The notes beneath the pieces were generated by a model. That model was not told where the DNA came from and searched no databases. It worked only from the letters and a program-made list of their open reading frames with translations. Positions 24,499-37,564 of a stretch of 60,000 nt of DNA are shown here, in pieces. Both the position numbers and the translations under genes were made by a program. Location: NCBI RefSeq assembly GCF_002563655.1, contig NZ_PDIY01000001.1, forward strand, positions 685,001 to 745,000. Reading direction: 5' to 3'. Positions within the stretch are counted from its first letter, which is position 1. Each line of letters begins with the position of its first letter. Source of the stretch: Bacillus sp. es.034. GTDB taxonomy: Bacteria; Bacillota; Bacilli; Bacillales; Bacillaceae_B.

Positions 24499-25689
24499 TT
24501 ACTCAGTGATTGTAGCTACTACTCCAGCACCTACAGTACGTCCACCCTCACGGATAGAGAACTTAGTACCTTCTTCGATAGCGATTGGAGCGATAAGCTC
24601 AACAGTCATTTCGATGTTATCGCCAGGCATAACCATTTCTACACCTTCAGGAAGGTTACAGATACCAGTTACGTCAGTTGTACGGAAGTAGAACTGTGGG
24701 CGGTAGTTAGTGAAGAATGGAGTGTGACGTCCACCTTCTTCTTTAGAAAGAACATAAACTTCTGCTTTGAACTTTGTGTGTGGAGTGATTGTACCTGGCT
24801 TAGCAAGTACTTGTCCACGTTGGATATCTTCACGAGCTACACCACGAAGTAGTGCACCGATGTTGTCTCCAGCTTCAGCATAGTCAAGAAGCTTACGGAA
24901 CATTTCTACACCTGTTACAGTAGTAGATTTTGGTTCTTCAGAAAGACCGATGATGTCGATAGTGTCTCCAACTTTAACTTGTCCACGCTCAACACGACCA
25001 GTAGCAACTGTTCCACGACCTGTGATTGAGAATACGTCCTCAACAGGCATCATGAATGGCTTGTCAGTGTCACGCTCTGGAGTTGGGATGTAGCTATCTA
25101 CAGCTTCCATAAGTTCGAAGATTTTCGCTTCCCACTCAGCATCTCCTTCAAGAGCTTTAAGAGCAGAACCTTTGATTACTGGTACGTCATCGCCAGGGAA
25201 ATCGTACTCAGAAAGAAGGTCACGAACTTCCATTTCTACTAATTCAAGTAGTTCTTCGTCGTCTACCATGTCACATTTGTTCATGAATACAACTAGGTAT
25301 GGAACACCTACTTGACGAGAAAGAAGGATGTGCTCACGAGTTTGTGGCATTGGGCCATCAGCAGCAGATACTACTAGGATCCCACCATCCATTTGTGCAG
25401 CACCAGTGATCATGTTTTTAACATAGTCAGCATGTCCTGGGCAGTCAACGTGTGCATAGTGACGAGTATCAGTTTCATACTCAACGTGCGCAGTAGAGAT
25501 TGTGATTCCACGTTCTCTTTCTTCTGGAGCACCGTCGATTTGGTCATATGCCATTGCAGTTCCACGACCATACTTCTTGTGAAGTGTAGTTGTGATTGCA
25601 GCTGTTAGAGTTGTTTTACCATGGTCAACGTGACCGATTGTACCGATATTCGCATGTTGCTTGGAACGATCAAATTTTTCCTTACCCAT
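24499..25689 (-). CDS. tuf: Translation elongation factor Tu
   Basis: The 396-residue GTPase delivers aminoacyl-tRNA to the ribosome. It has GHVDHGKTT (residue 18), the RGITI switch I, DCPGHADY switch II and NKCD, followed by the two beta-barrel domains. The ATG at 25689 gives [17 protein letters not shown], with AAAGGAGG upstream. The frame stays open 26 codons further but that part is leader. It has its own promoter in the gap after fusA and ends in a strong terminator. Confidence 0.98.
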   Translation of the reverse strand: MGKEKFDRSKQHANIGTIGHVDHGKTTLTAAITTTLHKKYGRGTAMAYDQIDGAPEERERGITISTAHVEYETDTRHYAHVDCPGHADYVKNMITGAAQMDGGILVVSAADGPMPQTREHILLSRQVGVPYLVVFMNKCDMVDDEELLELVEMEVRDLLSEYDFPGDDVPVIKGSALKALEGDAEWEAKIFELMEAVDSYIPTPERDTDKPFMMPVEDVFSITGRGTVATGRVERGQVKVGDTIDIIGLSEEPKSTTVTGVEMFRKLLDYAEAGDNIGALLRGVAREDIQRGQVLAKPGTITPHTKFKAEVYVLSKEEGGRHTPFFTNYRPQFYFRTTDVTGICNLPEGVEMVMPGDNIEMTVELIAPIAIEEGTKFSIREGGRTVGAGVVATITE

Positions 25690-25733
25690 TTGAAAATCCT
25701 CCTTTGATTTTAAAGAAAATAAGTATATTTTGG

Positions 25734-25767
25734 GTGTCTCAGAGACAGTAATGACCATCTCTGACAC
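25734..25767 (-). promoter_or_regulatory. Hairpin in the tuf leader
   Basis: GTGTCAGAGA pairs with TCTCTGAGACAC with a two-base bulge, in the leader between the tuf promoter and start. No U-run follows, so it is not a terminator by itself. Confidence 0.5.
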
Positions 25768-25787
25768 AACAATTGCTTACATTAGTA

Positions 25788-25816
25788 TTTATACTTTATA
25801 AAAGCGAATAAATCAA
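25788..25816 (-). promoter_or_regulatory. Candidate SigA promoter of tuf
   Basis: On the minus strand TTGATT (25811-25816), 17 bases, TATAAA (25788-25793). The -35 begins at the base after the fusA stop. Confidence 0.6.
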
Positions 25817-27895
25817 TTATTCACCTTTATTTTTTTTGATGATTTCTTCAGAAATCGACTTAGGTACTTCTTCGTAGTGATCGAAGTGCATGGAGTATGT
25901 TCCGCGCCCTTGTGTGTTAGAACGAAGGGAAGTCGCATATCCAAACATTTCTGATAGAGGTACGAACGCTTTAACGACTTGAGCGTTACCGCGTGCTTCC
26001 ATACCTTCTACGCGTCCACGACGGGAAGTAACGTCACCCATGATATCTCCAAGGTATTCCTCAGGGATAACAACCTCAACCTTCATCATTGGCTCAAGGA
26101 TGACTGGCTTACATTTAGAAGCAGCATTCTTAAGTGCCATTGATGCAGCGATTTTGAACGCCATCTCAGAGGAGTCGACGTCATGGTATGAACCATCGAA
26201 TAATCTTGCTTTAACATCAACAAGTGGGAAACCAGCTAAGACACCATTTTCTAAAGCGTCAGAAAGACCGGCTTGTACAGCAGGGATGTATTCACGAGGA
26301 ACTACACCACCGACGATACCGTTCTCGAATTCGAATCCTTTACCTTCTTCATTAGGTGAGAATTCGATCCAAACGTGTCCGAATTGTCCACGTCCACCAG
26401 ATTGACGGGCGAACTTACCTTCAACTTTAGCCGTATCACGGAAAGTCTCACGGTAAGATACCTGAGGAGCACCTACGTTTGCTTCTACTTTGAATTCACG
26501 TCTCATACGGTCAACGATGATATCTAAGTGAAGCTCACCCATACCGGCGATGATAACTTGACCTGTTTCCTGGTCAGTATGCGCGCGGAATGTTGGATCT
26601 TCCTCTTGAAGTTTTTGAAGAGCAGTCGTCATTTTATCTTGGTCAGCCTTTGATTTAGGCTCAACGGATAGAGAGATAACCGGCTCTGGGAATACCATGG
26701 ATTCTAAGATAACAAGGCTCTTTTCATCACATAGTGTATCTCCAGTACTTGTATCTTTCAGACCAACTGCTGCTGCAATGTCTCCAGCGTATACAGTAGA
26801 GATCTCTTCACGTGAGTTAGCGTGCATTTGCAGGATACGTCCTACACGTTCACGTTTACCTTTAGAAGAGTTTCTTACGTATGAACCAGAATCTAATGTT
26901 CCTGAGTACACACGGAAGAATGTTAATTTACCAACATAAGGGTCAGTTGCAACTTTGAATGCCAATGCAGAGAATGGAGCATCGTCAGCAGATGGACGAG
27001 TTACTTCTTCTTCTGTATCAGGTACAAAACCTTTGATATCTTCAACATCTGTTGGTGCTGGAAGATAATCGATAACTGAGTCAATTAGTAATTGAACCCC
27101 TTTGTTTTTGAATGCAGATCCACATACTACCGGGTAAAACTCGACAGTTAGTGTAGCCGCACGGATAGCAGCTTTGATTTCTTCGTTAGAAAGCTCTTCG
27201 CCTTCTAAGTACTTCATCATAAGCTCTTCATCAAGTTCAGATACTGCTTCAATAAGTTTTCCGCGGTATTCTTCAGCTTGATCTTTGTACTCTTCAGGAA
27301 TGTCACGAGCTTCTGCGCGAGTTCCAAGGTCATCTTCGTAGAAATATGCTTTCATTTCTACTAAGTCGATGATTCCTTCGAAGTCATCCTCAGCACCGAT
27401 TGGAAGCTGGATAGGATGTGCATTAGCTTGTAGACGCTCATGTAGTGTACCTACAGAGTAAAGGAAGTCAGCACCGATTTTGTCCATTTTGTTAACGAAC
27501 ACTACACGGGGAACCCCGTAAGTAGTTGCTTGGCGCCATACAGTTTCAGTTTGAGGCTCAACACCAGATTGAGCATCAAGTACTGCTACTGCACCATCAA
27601 GTACACGCAGGGAACGTTCAACTTCAACAGTGAAGTCTACGTGTCCCGGTGTATCGATGATGTTGATACGATGGCCTTTCCATTGGGCTGTTGTCGCAGC
27701 AGAAGTGATAGTGATACCACGTTCTTGCTCTTGCTCCATCCAGTCCATTTGAGAAGCACCTTCGTGAGTTTCTCCAATTTTATGGATACGACCTGTATAA
27801 AATAGGATACGCTCAGTTGCAGTTGTTTTACCGGCATCGATGTGAGCCATGATACCGATATTACGAGTGTTTTCTAAGGAGAACTCTCTAGGCAT
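25817..27895 (-). CDS. fusA: Translation elongation factor G
   Basis: The 692-residue GTPase drives translocation. Domain I has AHIDAGKTT (residue 17), [18 protein letters not shown] and NKMDK; domains II-V follow, with GRGQFGHV near residue 500 in domain IV. The length equals that of B. subtilis EF-G. Fusidic-acid-relevant segments look ordinary. AAGGAG precedes the start. It lies in the str operon between rpsG and tuf. Confidence 0.98.
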   Translation of the reverse strand: MPREFSLENTRNIGIMAHIDAGKTTATERILFYTGRIHKIGETHEGASQMDWMEQEQERGITITSAATTAQWKGHRINIIDTPGHVDFTVEVERSLRVLDGAVAVLDAQSGVEPQTETVWRQATTYGVPRVVFVNKMDKIGADFLYSVGTLHERLQANAHPIQLPIGAEDDFEGIIDLVEMKAYFYEDDLGTRAEARDIPEEYKDQAEEYRGKLIEAVSELDEELMMKYLEGEELSNEEIKAAIRAATLTVEFYPVVCGSAFKNKGVQLLIDSVIDYLPAPTDVEDIKGFVPDTEEEVTRPSADDAPFSALAFKVATDPYVGKLTFFRVYSGTLDSGSYVRNSSKGKRERVGRILQMHANSREEISTVYAGDIAAAVGLKDTSTGDTLCDEKSLVILESMVFPEPVISLSVEPKSKADQDKMTTALQKLQEEDPTFRAHTDQETGQVIIAGMGELHLDIIVDRMRREFKVEANVGAPQVSYRETFRDTAKVEGKFARQSGGRGQFGHVWIEFSPNEEGKGFEFENGIVGGVVPREYIPAVQAGLSDALENGVLAGFPLVDVKARLFDGSYHDVDSSEMAFKIAASMALKNAASKCKPVILEPMMKVEVVIPEEYLGDIMGDVTSRRGRVEGMEARGNAQVVKAFVPLSEMFGYATSLRSNTQGRGTYSMHFDHYEEVPKSISEEIIKKNKGE

Positions 27896-27946
27896 GCGGT
27901 CTTTCTCCTTCCTTATATAAGAATGTTTTGTTTGATTAAGGTCAGA

Positions 27947-28417
27947 TTACCAACGATAGTGAGCAAACGCTTTGTTCGCTTCAGCCATCTTGTGTGTATC
28001 TTCACGCTTCTTGACAGAAGCTCCAGTGTTGTTAGCTGCATCAAGGATTTCGTTAGCTAAACGCTCTTCCATTGTCTTCTCACCGCGAAGACGAGAGTAG
28101 TTTACTAACCAACGAAGACCTAATGTAGTACGACGCTCTGGACGCACCTCTACAGGTACTTGATAGTTTGAACCACCTACACGACGAGCTTTCACTTCTA
28201 ATACCGGCATGATATTTTTTAAAGCTGCATCGAATACTTCCATTGCATCTTTACCTGAACGCTCGCTAATGATATCAAACGCTGCGTATAATTTCTTTTG
28301 AGCTTTACCTCTTTTACCGTCAATCATGATTTTGTTGATTAAACGAGTAACTAATTTAGAATTGTACATTGGATCAGGTAAAACGTCTCTTTTTGCTACA
28401 GGACCTTTACGTGGCAT
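27947..28417 (-). CDS. rpsG: Small ribosomal subunit protein S7
   Basis: The 156-residue protein begins [20 protein letters not shown] and has the [18 protein letters not shown] hairpin and the [14 protein letters not shown] segment. The ATG at 28417 is the family start, with AAAGGAGG upstream. S7 starts assembly of the 30S head and lies at the E site. Confidence 0.97.
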   Translation of the reverse strand: MPRKGPVAKRDVLPDPMYNSKLVTRLINKIMIDGKRGKAQKKLYAAFDIISERSGKDAMEVFDAALKNIMPVLEVKARRVGGSNYQVPVEVRPERRTTLGLRWLVNYSRLRGEKTMEERLANEILDAANNTGASVKKREDTHKMAEANKAFAHYRW

Positions 28418-28461
28418 GTGATTTCCTCCTTTCAACGAGAAATGAATTTATAGTCGTTTTA

Positions 28462-28983
<522 letters not shown>

Positions 28984-29232
28984 TTACTGTATAATCGCAA
29001 CAGCTGCGGCTCCAACATCTATTCCGCACGATTTTCCAAGTTTCTTCATCGAATCCACTTTGTTAACCGGTACATTAAGATCAATCGCGGCCTGAACTAC
29101 TTTTGCTGTAACCTTGGGATCAGCATCCTCCGCAATTACAACCTCGAGTACATGACCAGTTTTTAGAGCTTTCACTGCTTGCTTTGTTCCTACAATAATT
29201 TCTTTAGCCTGCGCTACTTTTTCATAAGACAT
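28984..29232 (-). CDS. rplGB: L7Ae-family ribosome-associated protein (YbxF/RplGB)
   Basis: The 82-residue protein begins [18 protein letters not shown] and matches the L7Ae/L30e/S12e fold, with [13 protein letters not shown] and the [12 protein letters not shown] end. B. subtilis YbxF binds kink-turn RNA and associates with ribosomes during growth. The ATG at 29232 has GGAG upstream; an earlier start at 29289 lies beyond the promoter and is rejected. First gene of the str operon. Confidence 0.93.
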   Translation of the reverse strand: MSYEKVAQAKEIIVGTKQAVKALKTGHVLEVVIAEDADPKVTAKVVQAAIDLNVPVNKVDSMKKLGKSCGIDVGAAAVAIIQ

Positions 29233-29279
29233 TTCATATCCTCCAAAGTAACAGGTTATTAATAGGAGCAACCTTGAAT

Positions 29280-29308
29280 ATATTATCATCTTAAAATCTC
29301 TATGTCAA
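29280..29308 (-). promoter_or_regulatory. SigA promoter of the str operon
   Basis: On the minus strand TTGACA (29303-29308), 17 bases, TAATAT (29280-29285), 48 bases before rplGB. Confidence 0.88.
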
Positions 29309-29330
29309 CAAAGATTTAAAAGATTTATAA

Positions 29331-29384
29331 AAGCTAACTCTTAAGCATGATGTTTGAGCAATCAAACCCGCCTAAGAGTTAGCC
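29331..29384 (-). terminator. Terminator after rpoC
   Basis: On the minus strand GGCTAACTCTTA pairs with TAAGAGTTAGC around an inner GTTTG/CAAAC hairpin, followed by TTTTATAA. It separates rpoBC from the str operon promoter. Confidence 0.8.
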
Positions 29385-29392
29385 TAAATAGA

Positions 29393-32300
29393 TTACTCTA
29401 CTGTTACTGTTTCTTCACTAGTATCTTCTGCTAAAACCGGTTCTGCTTTACGGTAACGTTGCATACCTGTTCCTGCTGGAACCAGCTTACCGATGATAAC
29501 ATTTTCTTTCAATCCTAGTAACTCATCACGTTTTCCTTTGATCGCAGCGTCCGTTAACACACGAGTTGTTTCCTGGAATGATGCTGCGGATAAGAAGGAA
29601 TCTGTTTCAAGTGAAGCCTTGGTGATCCCGAGCAGTACAGGACGTCCTGTTGCCGGAAGCTTACCGCCGAACAATGCTTTCTCGTTCGCATCTCTGAATT
29701 GGTGGATATCCATAAGAGTACCTGGAAGCACTTCAGATTCACCAGCATCGATGACGCGGACTTTACGTAACATTTGACGGACCATGACCTCAACGTGTTT
29801 GTCGCCGATTTCAACACCTTGCATACGATATACCTTTTGTACTTCGCGCAATAAGTATTCTTGAACGGCAGACACATCACGGACTTTAAGAAGTTCTTTC
29901 GGATCGATCGAACCTTCAGTGATTTCCTGACCGCGTGCGACCTTATCGTTTACAGCGAACTTCAGGCGCGCTGTGTAAGGGGCTGTGTAACTTCTCGTTT
30001 CCACATCACCTTGTACGGTAATTTCGTACTGACGATCTTTCCCTTCACTGATGGATGTGATCACACCATCGATTTCAGAGATGACAGCTTGACCTTTAGG
30101 ATTACGCGCTTCGAAGATCTCTTGGATACGCGGTAAACCTTGAGTGATATCGTCTCCTGCAACCCCACCTGTATGGAACGTACGCATCGTTAACTGAGTA
30201 CCCGGTTCCCCGATGGATTGAGCAGCGATGATACCAACAGCTTCCCCGACTTCGACTTTTTGACCTGTCGCAAGGTTCGTTCCGTAACATTTTTCACATA
30301 CACCATGTCTTGTGTTACATGTGAAGGCAGAACGGATTGAAACATGTTCGACGCCAGCGTCAATGATCGTCTTAGCCAAGTCTTCTGTGATCAGCTGATT
30401 TTCTGTCATGATGATTTCATCTGTCTCAGGGTGACGCAAGGTCTTACGTGAATAACGACCGAGTAAACGTTCTTCAAGAGGTTCGATGATTTCCGTACCC
30501 TCTTTAATGGAGCCTACAAGTAAGCCTCTGTCCGTTCCACAGTCTTCCTCACGAACGATAACGTCCTGTGCAACGTCAACTAGTCGACGTGTCAGGTAAC
30601 CTGAGTCAGCTGTTTTCAGTGCTGTATCGGCAAGACCTTTACGGGCACCATGGGTAGAGATGAAGTATTCAAGAACCGTCAGACCTTCACGGAAACTTGA
30701 TTTGATCGGTAACTCGATGATACGACCAGCCGGGTTGGCCATCAGTCCACGCATACCGGCAAGCTGAGTGAAGTTAGATGCGTTACCACGGGCACCTGAG
30801 TCACTCATCATGAAGATCGGGTTGCGTTTATCCAATGTTGCCATCAGCTTACCTTGAATCGTATCTTTCGCAGCACTCCAGATGGAGATGACACGATCAT
30901 ATCTTTCGTCCTCAGTAATTAAACCACGTTTGAATTGCTTCAAGACGTTGTCTACCTTACTTTGCGCTTCGATCAAAATCTCTTCTTTTTCCGCTAGTAC
31001 GACGATATCTGCGATACCAACCGTAATACCGGCTTTAGTAGAATATTTGAATCCAAGGTCCTTCATCTTATCAAGCATACGAGACGTTTCCGTGATGGCA
31101 AACTTCTTGAACACTTCCGCGATGATATTCCCTAAGAAACCTTTTTTGAACGGGTTGATTAACTCACGGTTTTGGAATACTTCCTTTACGTCTGTTGTTG
31201 AATCAACAAAGTAGTTCTCAGGAGTTGCAACTTCCAAGTTCGTTCTTGTTGGTTCATTAATGAACGGGAATGTATCAGGTAAGATTTCGTTGAAGATCAC
31301 TTTACCTACCGTTGTTAATAACAATTGTTTGTTTTGCTTTTCAGTGAACGTTTTGTTGTTGATGGTGCTTGCATGGATCGCAATACGGGTATGCAAGTGC
31401 ACATAACCATTTTGATATGCAAGGATGACTTCACTTGCATCGTTGAAGATCATACCTTCACCAACAGCATTTTCACGTTCTAGAGTCAGGTAATAGTTAC
31501 CTAATACCATATCCTGGGACGGAGTAACAACCGGTTTACCGTCTTTCGGATTTAGGATGTTTTGGGCAGCAAGCATGAGCATGCGCGCTTCAGCTTGAGC
31601 TTCAGAAGATAGTGGTACGTGAACCGCCATTTGGTCACCATCAAAATCCGCATTGTATGCTGTACATACAAGTGGATGAAGACGGATCGCTCTACCTTCG
31701 ACAAGCGTTGGTTCAAATGCTTGAATACCAAGTCTATGAAGTGTAGGTGCACGGTTTAAAAGAACTGGATGTTCTTTGATAACCCCTTCTAAAACATCCC
31801 ATACTTCCGGCTGGACGCGTTCAATCTTGCGCTTCGCACTCTTGATGTTATGGGCCAATCCTTTTTCAACGAGTTCTTTCATAACAAATGGTTTGAATAG
31901 CTCGAGAGCCATTTCTTTAGGAAGACCACATTGGTACATCTTAAGGTTAGGTCCAACAACGATTACAGAACGGCCGGAGTAGTCAACACGTTTACCAAGA
32001 AGGTTCTGACGGAAACGACCTTGCTTCCCTTTAAGCATATGTGAAAGGGATTTTAATGGACGGTTACCTGGTCCAGTAACTGGACGTCCGCGACGACCAT
32101 TATCAATTAAAGCATCCACCGCTTCTTGTAGCATACGCTTCTCATTTTGAACAATGATGCTCGGGGCACCAAGGTCCAATAAACGCTTAAGACGGTTATT
32201 ACGGTTAATAACACGACGATATAAATCATTTAAGTCAGAAGTCGCAAAGCGTCCACCGTCAAGTTGAACCATCGGGCGAAGCTCTGGAGGAATGACAGGA

Positions 32301-32992
32301 AGGACATCAAGGATCATCCAGTCCGGATCATTACCTGAGTTCCTGAAAGATTCCACTACTTCCAATCGTTTGATTGCACGGGTACGGCGCTGACCTTGAG
32401 CTGTTTTCAATTCTTCTTTCAAGAAATCAGCTTCTTTATCCAGGTCAATATCCTGCAGAAGCTTTTTAATGGCTTCCGCACCCATTGCAGCTTGGAATTT
32501 CACTCCGTACTTCTCACGGTATGCACGGTACTCTTTTTCAGAAAGAAGTTGCTTTCTTTCAAGAGCCGTGTCACCTGGTTCTGTTACAACATAGGAAGCG
32601 AAATAGATGACTTCTTCCAAAGCACGGGGGGACATGTCTAAAACAAGACCCATACGGCTTGGGATTCCTTTGAAGTACCAGATGTGAGAAACGGGTGCGG
32701 CAAGTTCAATGTGACCCATACGTTCACGACGAACTTTCGCCTTTGTTACTTCGACACCACAGCGGTCACAAACGACGCCTTTATAACGGACACGCTTGTA
32801 TTTACCACAGTGACATTCCCAGTCCTTCGTAGGACCGAAAATACGTTCACAGAACAAACCGTCTTTTTCTGGTTTTAACGTACGATAGTTAATCGTTTCG
32901 GGCTTTTTAACTTCCCCGAAAGACCATGAACGGATCTTATCGGGGGAAGCTAAACCAATTTTCATATACTCAAAATTATTTACATCTAGCAA
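29393..32992 (-). CDS. rpoC: DNA-directed RNA polymerase subunit beta'
   Basis: The 1199-residue protein has the length of the B. subtilis subunit and starts at TTG (32992), as in that species, with GGGAGG upstream. Landmarks are the N-terminal zinc ribbon ([20 protein letters not shown], residue 60), the catalytic [12 protein letters not shown] near residue 450, the bridge-helix and trigger-loop region around [21 protein letters not shown], and the second zinc site with [13 protein letters not shown]. It is transcribed with rpoB 51 bases upstream. Confidence 0.98.
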   Translation of the reverse strand: MLDVNNFEYMKIGLASPDKIRSWSFGEVKKPETINYRTLKPEKDGLFCERIFGPTKDWECHCGKYKRVRYKGVVCDRCGVEVTKAKVRRERMGHIELAAPVSHIWYFKGIPSRMGLVLDMSPRALEEVIYFASYVVTEPGDTALERKQLLSEKEYRAYREKYGVKFQAAMGAEAIKKLLQDIDLDKEADFLKEELKTAQGQRRTRAIKRLEVVESFRNSGNDPDWMILDVLPVIPPELRPMVQLDGGRFATSDLNDLYRRVINRNNRLKRLLDLGAPSIIVQNEKRMLQEAVDALIDNGRRGRPVTGPGNRPLKSLSHMLKGKQGRFRQNLLGKRVDYSGRSVIVVGPNLKMYQCGLPKEMALELFKPFVMKELVEKGLAHNIKSAKRKIERVQPEVWDVLEGVIKEHPVLLNRAPTLHRLGIQAFEPTLVEGRAIRLHPLVCTAYNADFDGDQMAVHVPLSSEAQAEARMLMLAAQNILNPKDGKPVVTPSQDMVLGNYYLTLERENAVGEGMIFNDASEVILAYQNGYVHLHTRIAIHASTINNKTFTEKQNKQLLLTTVGKVIFNEILPDTFPFINEPTRTNLEVATPENYFVDSTTDVKEVFQNRELINPFKKGFLGNIIAEVFKKFAITETSRMLDKMKDLGFKYSTKAGITVGIADIVVLAEKEEILIEAQSKVDNVLKQFKRGLITEDERYDRVISIWSAAKDTIQGKLMATLDKRNPIFMMSDSGARGNASNFTQLAGMRGLMANPAGRIIELPIKSSFREGLTVLEYFISTHGARKGLADTALKTADSGYLTRRLVDVAQDVIVREEDCGTDRGLLVGSIKEGTEIIEPLEERLLGRYSRKTLRHPETDEIIMTENQLITEDLAKTIIDAGVEHVSIRSAFTCNTRHGVCEKCYGTNLATGQKVEVGEAVGIIAAQSIGEPGTQLTMRTFHTGGVAGDDITQGLPRIQEIFEARNPKGQAVISEIDGVITSISEGKDRQYEITVQGDVETRSYTAPYTARLKFAVNDKVARGQEITEGSIDPKELLKVRDVSAVQEYLLREVQKVYRMQGVEIGDKHVEVMVRQMLRKVRVIDAGESEVLPGTLMDIHQFRDANEKALFGGKLPATGRPVLLGITKASLETDSFLSAASFQETTRVLTDAAIKGKRDELLGLKENVIIGKLVPAGTGMQRYRKAEPVLAEDTSEETVTVE

Positions 32993-33043
32993 GGGGCCTA
33001 CCTCCCTTTTAATCTACAGGTTCTAACCCTAATTGCTCTAAAT

Positions 33044-36000
33044 TTATTCTTTAGACCCTACTGTCTCGGATTCCTGTGCTTTAGATTCAGAGATATTTAG
33101 CGTGTCTGCTTGTTGTACTTCTTCTTCATCCTCTAAGTCACGCATTTCAATTTCTTCTTCGGTACTAGAGAGGATCTTAACATCCATACCTAAACTTTGA
33201 AGCTCTTTGATCAGAACTTTGAATGATTCCGGAACACCAGGTTCAGGAACGTTTTCACCCTTGACGATGGCTTCGTATGTTTTCACACGTCCCACAACGT
33301 CATCGGACTTAACTGTAAGAATTTCTTGTAGAGTGTAAGCAGCACCATAAGCTTCAAGTGCCCATACCTCCATCTCACCGAAACGCTGTCCACCGAATTG
33401 TGCTTTACCACCGAGTGGCTGTTGCGTAACAAGTGAATAAGGTCCGGTTGAACGTGCGTGAAGTTTGTCATCAACCATGTGAGCAAGTTTGATCATATAC
33501 ATGATTCCAACTGATACACGGTTATCAAACGGTTCACCCGTTCTACCATCGTAAAGAACGGTTTTGGCATCGCGTGCCATACCTGCTTCTTCAATTGTTG
33601 CCCATACATCTTCCTCACGCGCTCCATCAAATACTGGTGAAGCGACATGAATACCGAGGTATCTTGCTGCCATTCCCAAGTGAAGCTCCAGCACCTGACC
33701 GATATTCATACGTGATGGCACCCCTAGTGGGTTAAGCATGATATCAATCGGTGTGCCGTCTGGTAAGAACGGCATGTCTTCTTCAGGAAGGATTCTTGAG
33801 ATAACACCTTTGTTACCGTGACGACCAGCCATTTTGTCACCTTCAGAGATCTTACGTTTCTGAACGATGTATACACGTACAAGCTGGTTCACACCTGGTG
33901 GTAATTCATCGCCATCTTCACGGTTGAAGACTTTCACATCAAGGATGATTCCCCCGCCACCGTGTGGTACGCGAAGGGATGTATCCCGGACTTCACGGGC
34001 CTTCTCACCGAAGATTGCATGTAATAGACGCTCTTCAGCCGTCAGTTCCGTTACACCTTTAGGCGTTACTTTACCGACAAGCAGGTCGCCATCTTTTACT
34101 TCAGCACCGATGCGGATGATTCCACGTTCATCAAGATTGCGAAGTGCATCTTCACCAACGTTAGGAATATCACGAGTGATTTCTTCAGGTCCCAACTTCG
34201 TATCACGGGATTCAGACTCATACTCTTCAATATGAATTGAAGTATATACATCGTCTTTTACAAGACGTTCACTCATGATGATCGCATCTTCATAGTTGTA
34301 ACCGTCCCAAGTCATGAATCCAACCATTACGTTACGTCCCAAGGCGAGTTCACCTTTTTCCATTGAAGGACCATCAGCAAGGATTTCTCCTTTTACTACA
34401 CGGTCGCCTTCACTTACGATCGGACGCTGGTTGTAGCATGTACCCTGGTTAGAACGGATGAATTTCTGCATACGGTACTTATCGAGGTCACCTTTCACTT
34501 CTTGACCGTCGATTTCTTTCACACGACGTACCCAAACTTGTTTCGCTTCAACCTTTTCTACAATACCTTCATATTTACAAATCACAGCGGCACCGGAGTC
34601 TTTCGCAGATACGTGTTCCATACCTGTTCCGACGATCGGTGATTCCGGATTCATCAAAGGTACTGCTTGACGCTGCATGTTCGCTCCCATTAGAGCACGG
34701 TTGGAGTCATCGTTTTCTAAGAATGGAATACATGCTGTCGCAGCTGATACTACTTGTTTAGGAGATACATCCATGTAATCGAGACGTTCACGCTTGATGA
34801 CCGTGTTCTCACCGCGGAAACGGGAGATGACTTCTTCATCAAGGAATGCGCCGTCATCTCCAAGACGGGCGTTCGCCTGTGCCACTACATAGTTATCTTC
34901 TTCGTCTGCTGTCAAGTAATCGATACGATCGGTTACTTTCCCAGTATCGGGGTCGACACGACGATACGGCGTTTCGATAAAGCCGAATTTATTCACTTTC
35001 GCAAAGGAGGAAAGTGAGTTGATCAGTCCGATGTTCGGACCCTCAGGTGTTTCAATCGGACACATACGGCCATAGTGGGAATAATGGACGTCACGCACTT
35101 CGAATCCAGCACGTTCACGTGTTAAACCACCGGGCCCTAAAGCAGAAAGACGGCGTTTGTGCGTTAATTCTGCAAGAGGATTCGTTTGATCCATGAATTG
35201 AGACAATTGAGAGCTTCCAAAGAACTCTTTAATGGATGCAATAACAGGACGGATGTTGATCAGTTGTTGAGGCGTGATTGTATTCGTGTCCTGAATGGAC
35301 ATTCTTTCACGAACCACACGCTCCATACGTGATAAACCGATACGGAATTGGTTCTGTAGCAATTCACCAACCGAACGTAAACGACGGTTACCTAAATGGT
35401 CAATATCATCTGTCAGTCCTACTCCATGTAATAAGTTAAAGAAGTAAGAAATGGAAGAAATGATATCTGCAGGTGTAATGTACTTAACCTCTTCTTCAAC
35501 ATACGCATTGCTGATTACGTTGATTTCAAAATCTCCCTCTTCGTTAGGAGAATAGATTTTGATAGATTGAAGAACTACGTCTTCTTCTAATACGCCGCCG
35601 GACTGTTGGTAGTTTTTGAAACCAATGCCGTTTTCTAAATAAGGGATGACCTTATCCAGGGCGCGACGGTCAAGAACCGTGCCTTTCTCTGCCAGAATCT
35701 CACCCGTTTCCGGATCTGCTAGAGTTTCTGCTAGAGTCTGACCGAATAAACGATTCTTGATGTGCAGCTTTTTGTTCATTTTGTAACGTCCAACGTTTGC
35801 TAAGTCATAACGCTTAGGATCAAAGAAACGAGAAACGAGTAAACTTTTAGCATTTTCTACTGTAGGAGGCTCTCCCGGACGCAGACGCTCATAAATCTCG
35901 AGCAATGCTTTGTCGATACCTTCCGTGTTGTCTTTCTCGAGCGTGTTACGAATGTACTCATTATCACCGATCAAATCGATGATTTCTTGATCAGAGCCAA

Positions 36001-36601
36001 ACCCAAGGGCACGTAAAAGAACCGTTACCGGTAGTTTGCGAGTTCGATCAATTCGCACATATACAACATCTTTTGCATCTGTTTCATACTCAAGCCAAGC
36101 TCCGCGGTTTGGTATAACGGTAGCAGTAAACCCTTTCTTTCCGTTTTTATCTACTTTTCCGCTAAAGTAAACACTAGGTGAACGTACTAGCTGAGATACG
36201 ATAACGCGCTCAGCACCATTGATAACAAACGTACCTGTGTCTGTCATTAATGGGAAATCACCCATAAATACGTCTTGATCTTTTACTTCTCCTGTTTCCT
36301 TGTTCACAAGACGGACTTTTACTCTAAGCGGTGCAGAGTAAGTAACATCTCTTTCCTTTGATTCTTCCACCGAGTACTTTGGCTCTCCCAGACTATAATC
36401 AATAAATTCCAAAGAGAGATTACCAGTGAAGTCCTCAATCGGAGAAATGTCACGGAACATTTCTCTTAACCCCTCATCAAGAAACCATTGATACGAGGAA
36501 GTTTGAATTTCGATTAAATTCGGTAATTCTAAAACTTCACTGATACGCGCAAAACTTCTGCGTTGGCGGTGTCGTCCATACTGAACTAGTTGACCTGTCA
36601 A
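33044..36601 (-). CDS. rpoB: DNA-directed RNA polymerase subunit beta
   Basis: The TTG at 36601 gives the B. subtilis-type start [17 protein letters not shown] (1185 residues), with GAGGGGTG six bases upstream; a GTG at 36610 lies directly on that site and is less likely. The rifampicin region [20 protein letters not shown] followed by RLSALGPGG is wild type at the usual Asp, His and Ser resistance positions. The C-terminal tail after residue 1150 is acidic and variable. A hairpin with a U-run lies in the leader. Confidence 0.97.
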   Translation of the reverse strand: MTGQLVQYGRHRQRRSFARISEVLELPNLIEIQTSSYQWFLDEGLREMFRDISPIEDFTGNLSLEFIDYSLGEPKYSVEESKERDVTYSAPLRVKVRLVNKETGEVKDQDVFMGDFPLMTDTGTFVINGAERVIVSQLVRSPSVYFSGKVDKNGKKGFTATVIPNRGAWLEYETDAKDVVYVRIDRTRKLPVTVLLRALGFGSDQEIIDLIGDNEYIRNTLEKDNTEGIDKALLEIYERLRPGEPPTVENAKSLLVSRFFDPKRYDLANVGRYKMNKKLHIKNRLFGQTLAETLADPETGEILAEKGTVLDRRALDKVIPYLENGIGFKNYQQSGGVLEEDVVLQSIKIYSPNEEGDFEINVISNAYVEEEVKYITPADIISSISYFFNLLHGVGLTDDIDHLGNRRLRSVGELLQNQFRIGLSRMERVVRERMSIQDTNTITPQQLINIRPVIASIKEFFGSSQLSQFMDQTNPLAELTHKRRLSALGPGGLTRERAGFEVRDVHYSHYGRMCPIETPEGPNIGLINSLSSFAKVNKFGFIETPYRRVDPDTGKVTDRIDYLTADEEDNYVVAQANARLGDDGAFLDEEVISRFRGENTVIKRERLDYMDVSPKQVVSAATACIPFLENDDSNRALMGANMQRQAVPLMNPESPIVGTGMEHVSAKDSGAAVICKYEGIVEKVEAKQVWVRRVKEIDGQEVKGDLDKYRMQKFIRSNQGTCYNQRPIVSEGDRVVKGEILADGPSMEKGELALGRNVMVGFMTWDGYNYEDAIIMSERLVKDDVYTSIHIEEYESESRDTKLGPEEITRDIPNVGEDALRNLDERGIIRIGAEVKDGDLLVGKVTPKGVTELTAEERLLHAIFGEKAREVRDTSLRVPHGGGGIILDVKVFNREDGDELPPGVNQLVRVYIVQKRKISEGDKMAGRHGNKGVISRILPEEDMPFLPDGTPIDIMLNPLGVPSRMNIGQVLELHLGMAARYLGIHVASPVFDGAREEDVWATIEEAGMARDAKTVLYDGRTGEPFDNRVSVGIMYMIKLAHMVDDKLHARSTGPYSLVTQQPLGGKAQFGGQRFGEMEVWALEAYGAAYTLQEILTVKSDDVVGRVKTYEAIVKGENVPEPGVPESFKVLIKELQSLGMDVKILSSTEEEIEMRDLEDEEEVQQADTLNISESKAQESETVGSKE

Positions 36602-36610
36602 CTGATTCAC

Positions 36611-36833
36611 CCCTCAAATCAAGCGTTTTGGTTGTGTCTATATGCCTTAAAGTAGGATTACTACTCTACACAAGACAAAAAGAAAAAGGGTTTTAATGAT
36701 AAAACCTCATTTTCATATGACGAACTATTATTTTATAATCTTTTCCAATTTATCCAACATGTATACATATGGACATAATACCGGAAAATAATATTTTTGC
36801 ATTTTATAATGTTATCATAGCAGATAAGCTACG
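36611..36833 (-). promoter_or_regulatory. rpoBC upstream region with candidate promoters and a leader hairpin
   Basis: AT-rich 223-base gap between ybxB and rpoB. On the minus strand TTGACG overlaps the ybxB stop, and a TTGGAT, 16 bases, TAAAAT pair lies in the middle; either could start transcription, though neither is strong. Downstream is a hairpin followed by a U-run, listed separately. Confidence 0.4.
36677..36706 (-). terminator. Attenuator-like hairpin in the rpoB leader
   Basis: On the minus strand a perfect GGTTTTA/TAAAACC stem with a TCAT loop is followed by CTTTTTTCTTTTT. It is AT-rich and short, yet has the form of an intrinsic terminator placed about 75 bases before rpoB. Confidence 0.5.
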
Positions 36834-37442
36834 TCAACGGATTTCTTTTACCGATTTCAAGATGTAGTATCCCTTTTTTCTGGTGACGATTTCTACATTT
36901 GAAAAGATTTTTTCCATTTTCTCCATGGCAGAGGGAGCACCTTGCTTCTTCTGAATAACGACCCACAATTCTCCGCGTTCCGTCAGATGTTCGTAACTAT
37001 TCTCAAGAATCGAATGAACCGTTTCTTTCCCTGCTCGTATTGGAGGGTTCGTTAAAATAGCGGCAAATCCCTTTTCAACGACATTCGTATATCGGTCACT
37101 TTGATAGACTTTAACGTTTTGAACTTTATTTTCCCCAGCATTTTCTTTCGCTAAAGATAAAGCCCTCTCGTTTACATCGATCATATGGACCGTCCGATCA
37201 CCAAAGTCTTTAGCCAAGGATAACCCGACCGGGCCATAACCGCAGCCGACATCAAGCATCGGTCCCTGAACATCAGGTAATTCAAACGTTTCAATCAAGA
37301 CTCTTGAACCAAAGTCAACTTCCTTTTTCGAGAAGACGCCCTGATCTGTCTTAAACCGAAATGTATGCCCCCTTAATTCAAAGGCAATCATCCCTGTTTT
37401 ACTTTCCACATCCGGATTACGGGAATAATAGTGATTGGTCAT
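36834..37442 (-). CDS. ybxB: Class I SAM-dependent methyltransferase YbxB (RsmC-like)
   Basis: The product of 202 residues has the SAM-binding DVGCGYGPVGLSLA motif (about residue 67), VDVNERA-type acidic loop (MIDVNERALSLAKENA) and the catalytic NPPIRAG motif (about residue 130), the NPP signature of N-methylating RsmC-type enzymes. The target is probably 16S rRNA guanine, by family. The ATG at 37442 has GGAGATG upstream; the 37-residue longer reading would include the rplL terminator. Confidence 0.9.
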   Translation of the reverse strand: MTNHYYSRNPDVESKTGMIAFELRGHTFRFKTDQGVFSKKEVDFGSRVLIETFELPDVQGPMLDVGCGYGPVGLSLAKDFGDRTVHMIDVNERALSLAKENAGENKVQNVKVYQSDRYTNVVEKGFAAILTNPPIRAGKETVHSILENSYEHLTERGELWVVIQKKQGAPSAMEKMEKIFSNVEIVTRKKGYYILKSVKEIR

Positions 37443-37520
37443 TATATCATCTCCATCCATTGATAGATCCCGCCTGGTAACCATCTTTCCCAAAAAGAGT
37501 TTGGATAGATGCCAGACAAG

Positions 37521-37551
37521 AAAAAAGCCCGCCAAATATAGCGAGCTTTTC
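37521..37551 (-). terminator. Terminator after rplL
   Basis: On the minus strand AAGCTCGC pairs with GGCGGGCTT around a TATATTT loop, followed by a T-run. Confidence 0.85.
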
Positions 37552-37564
37552 ATCTATACAATCA

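Noticed and set aside
25690..25767. N-terminal extension of EF-Tu
   Set aside because: EF-Tu has a fixed start; the extension lies in the leader with a hairpin and carries no ribosome site.
26040..26405. Plus-strand frame opposite fusA, and similar frames opposite rpoB, rpoC and clpC
   Set aside because: They follow the codon bias of the gene on the other strand and have no known similarity or ribosome site.
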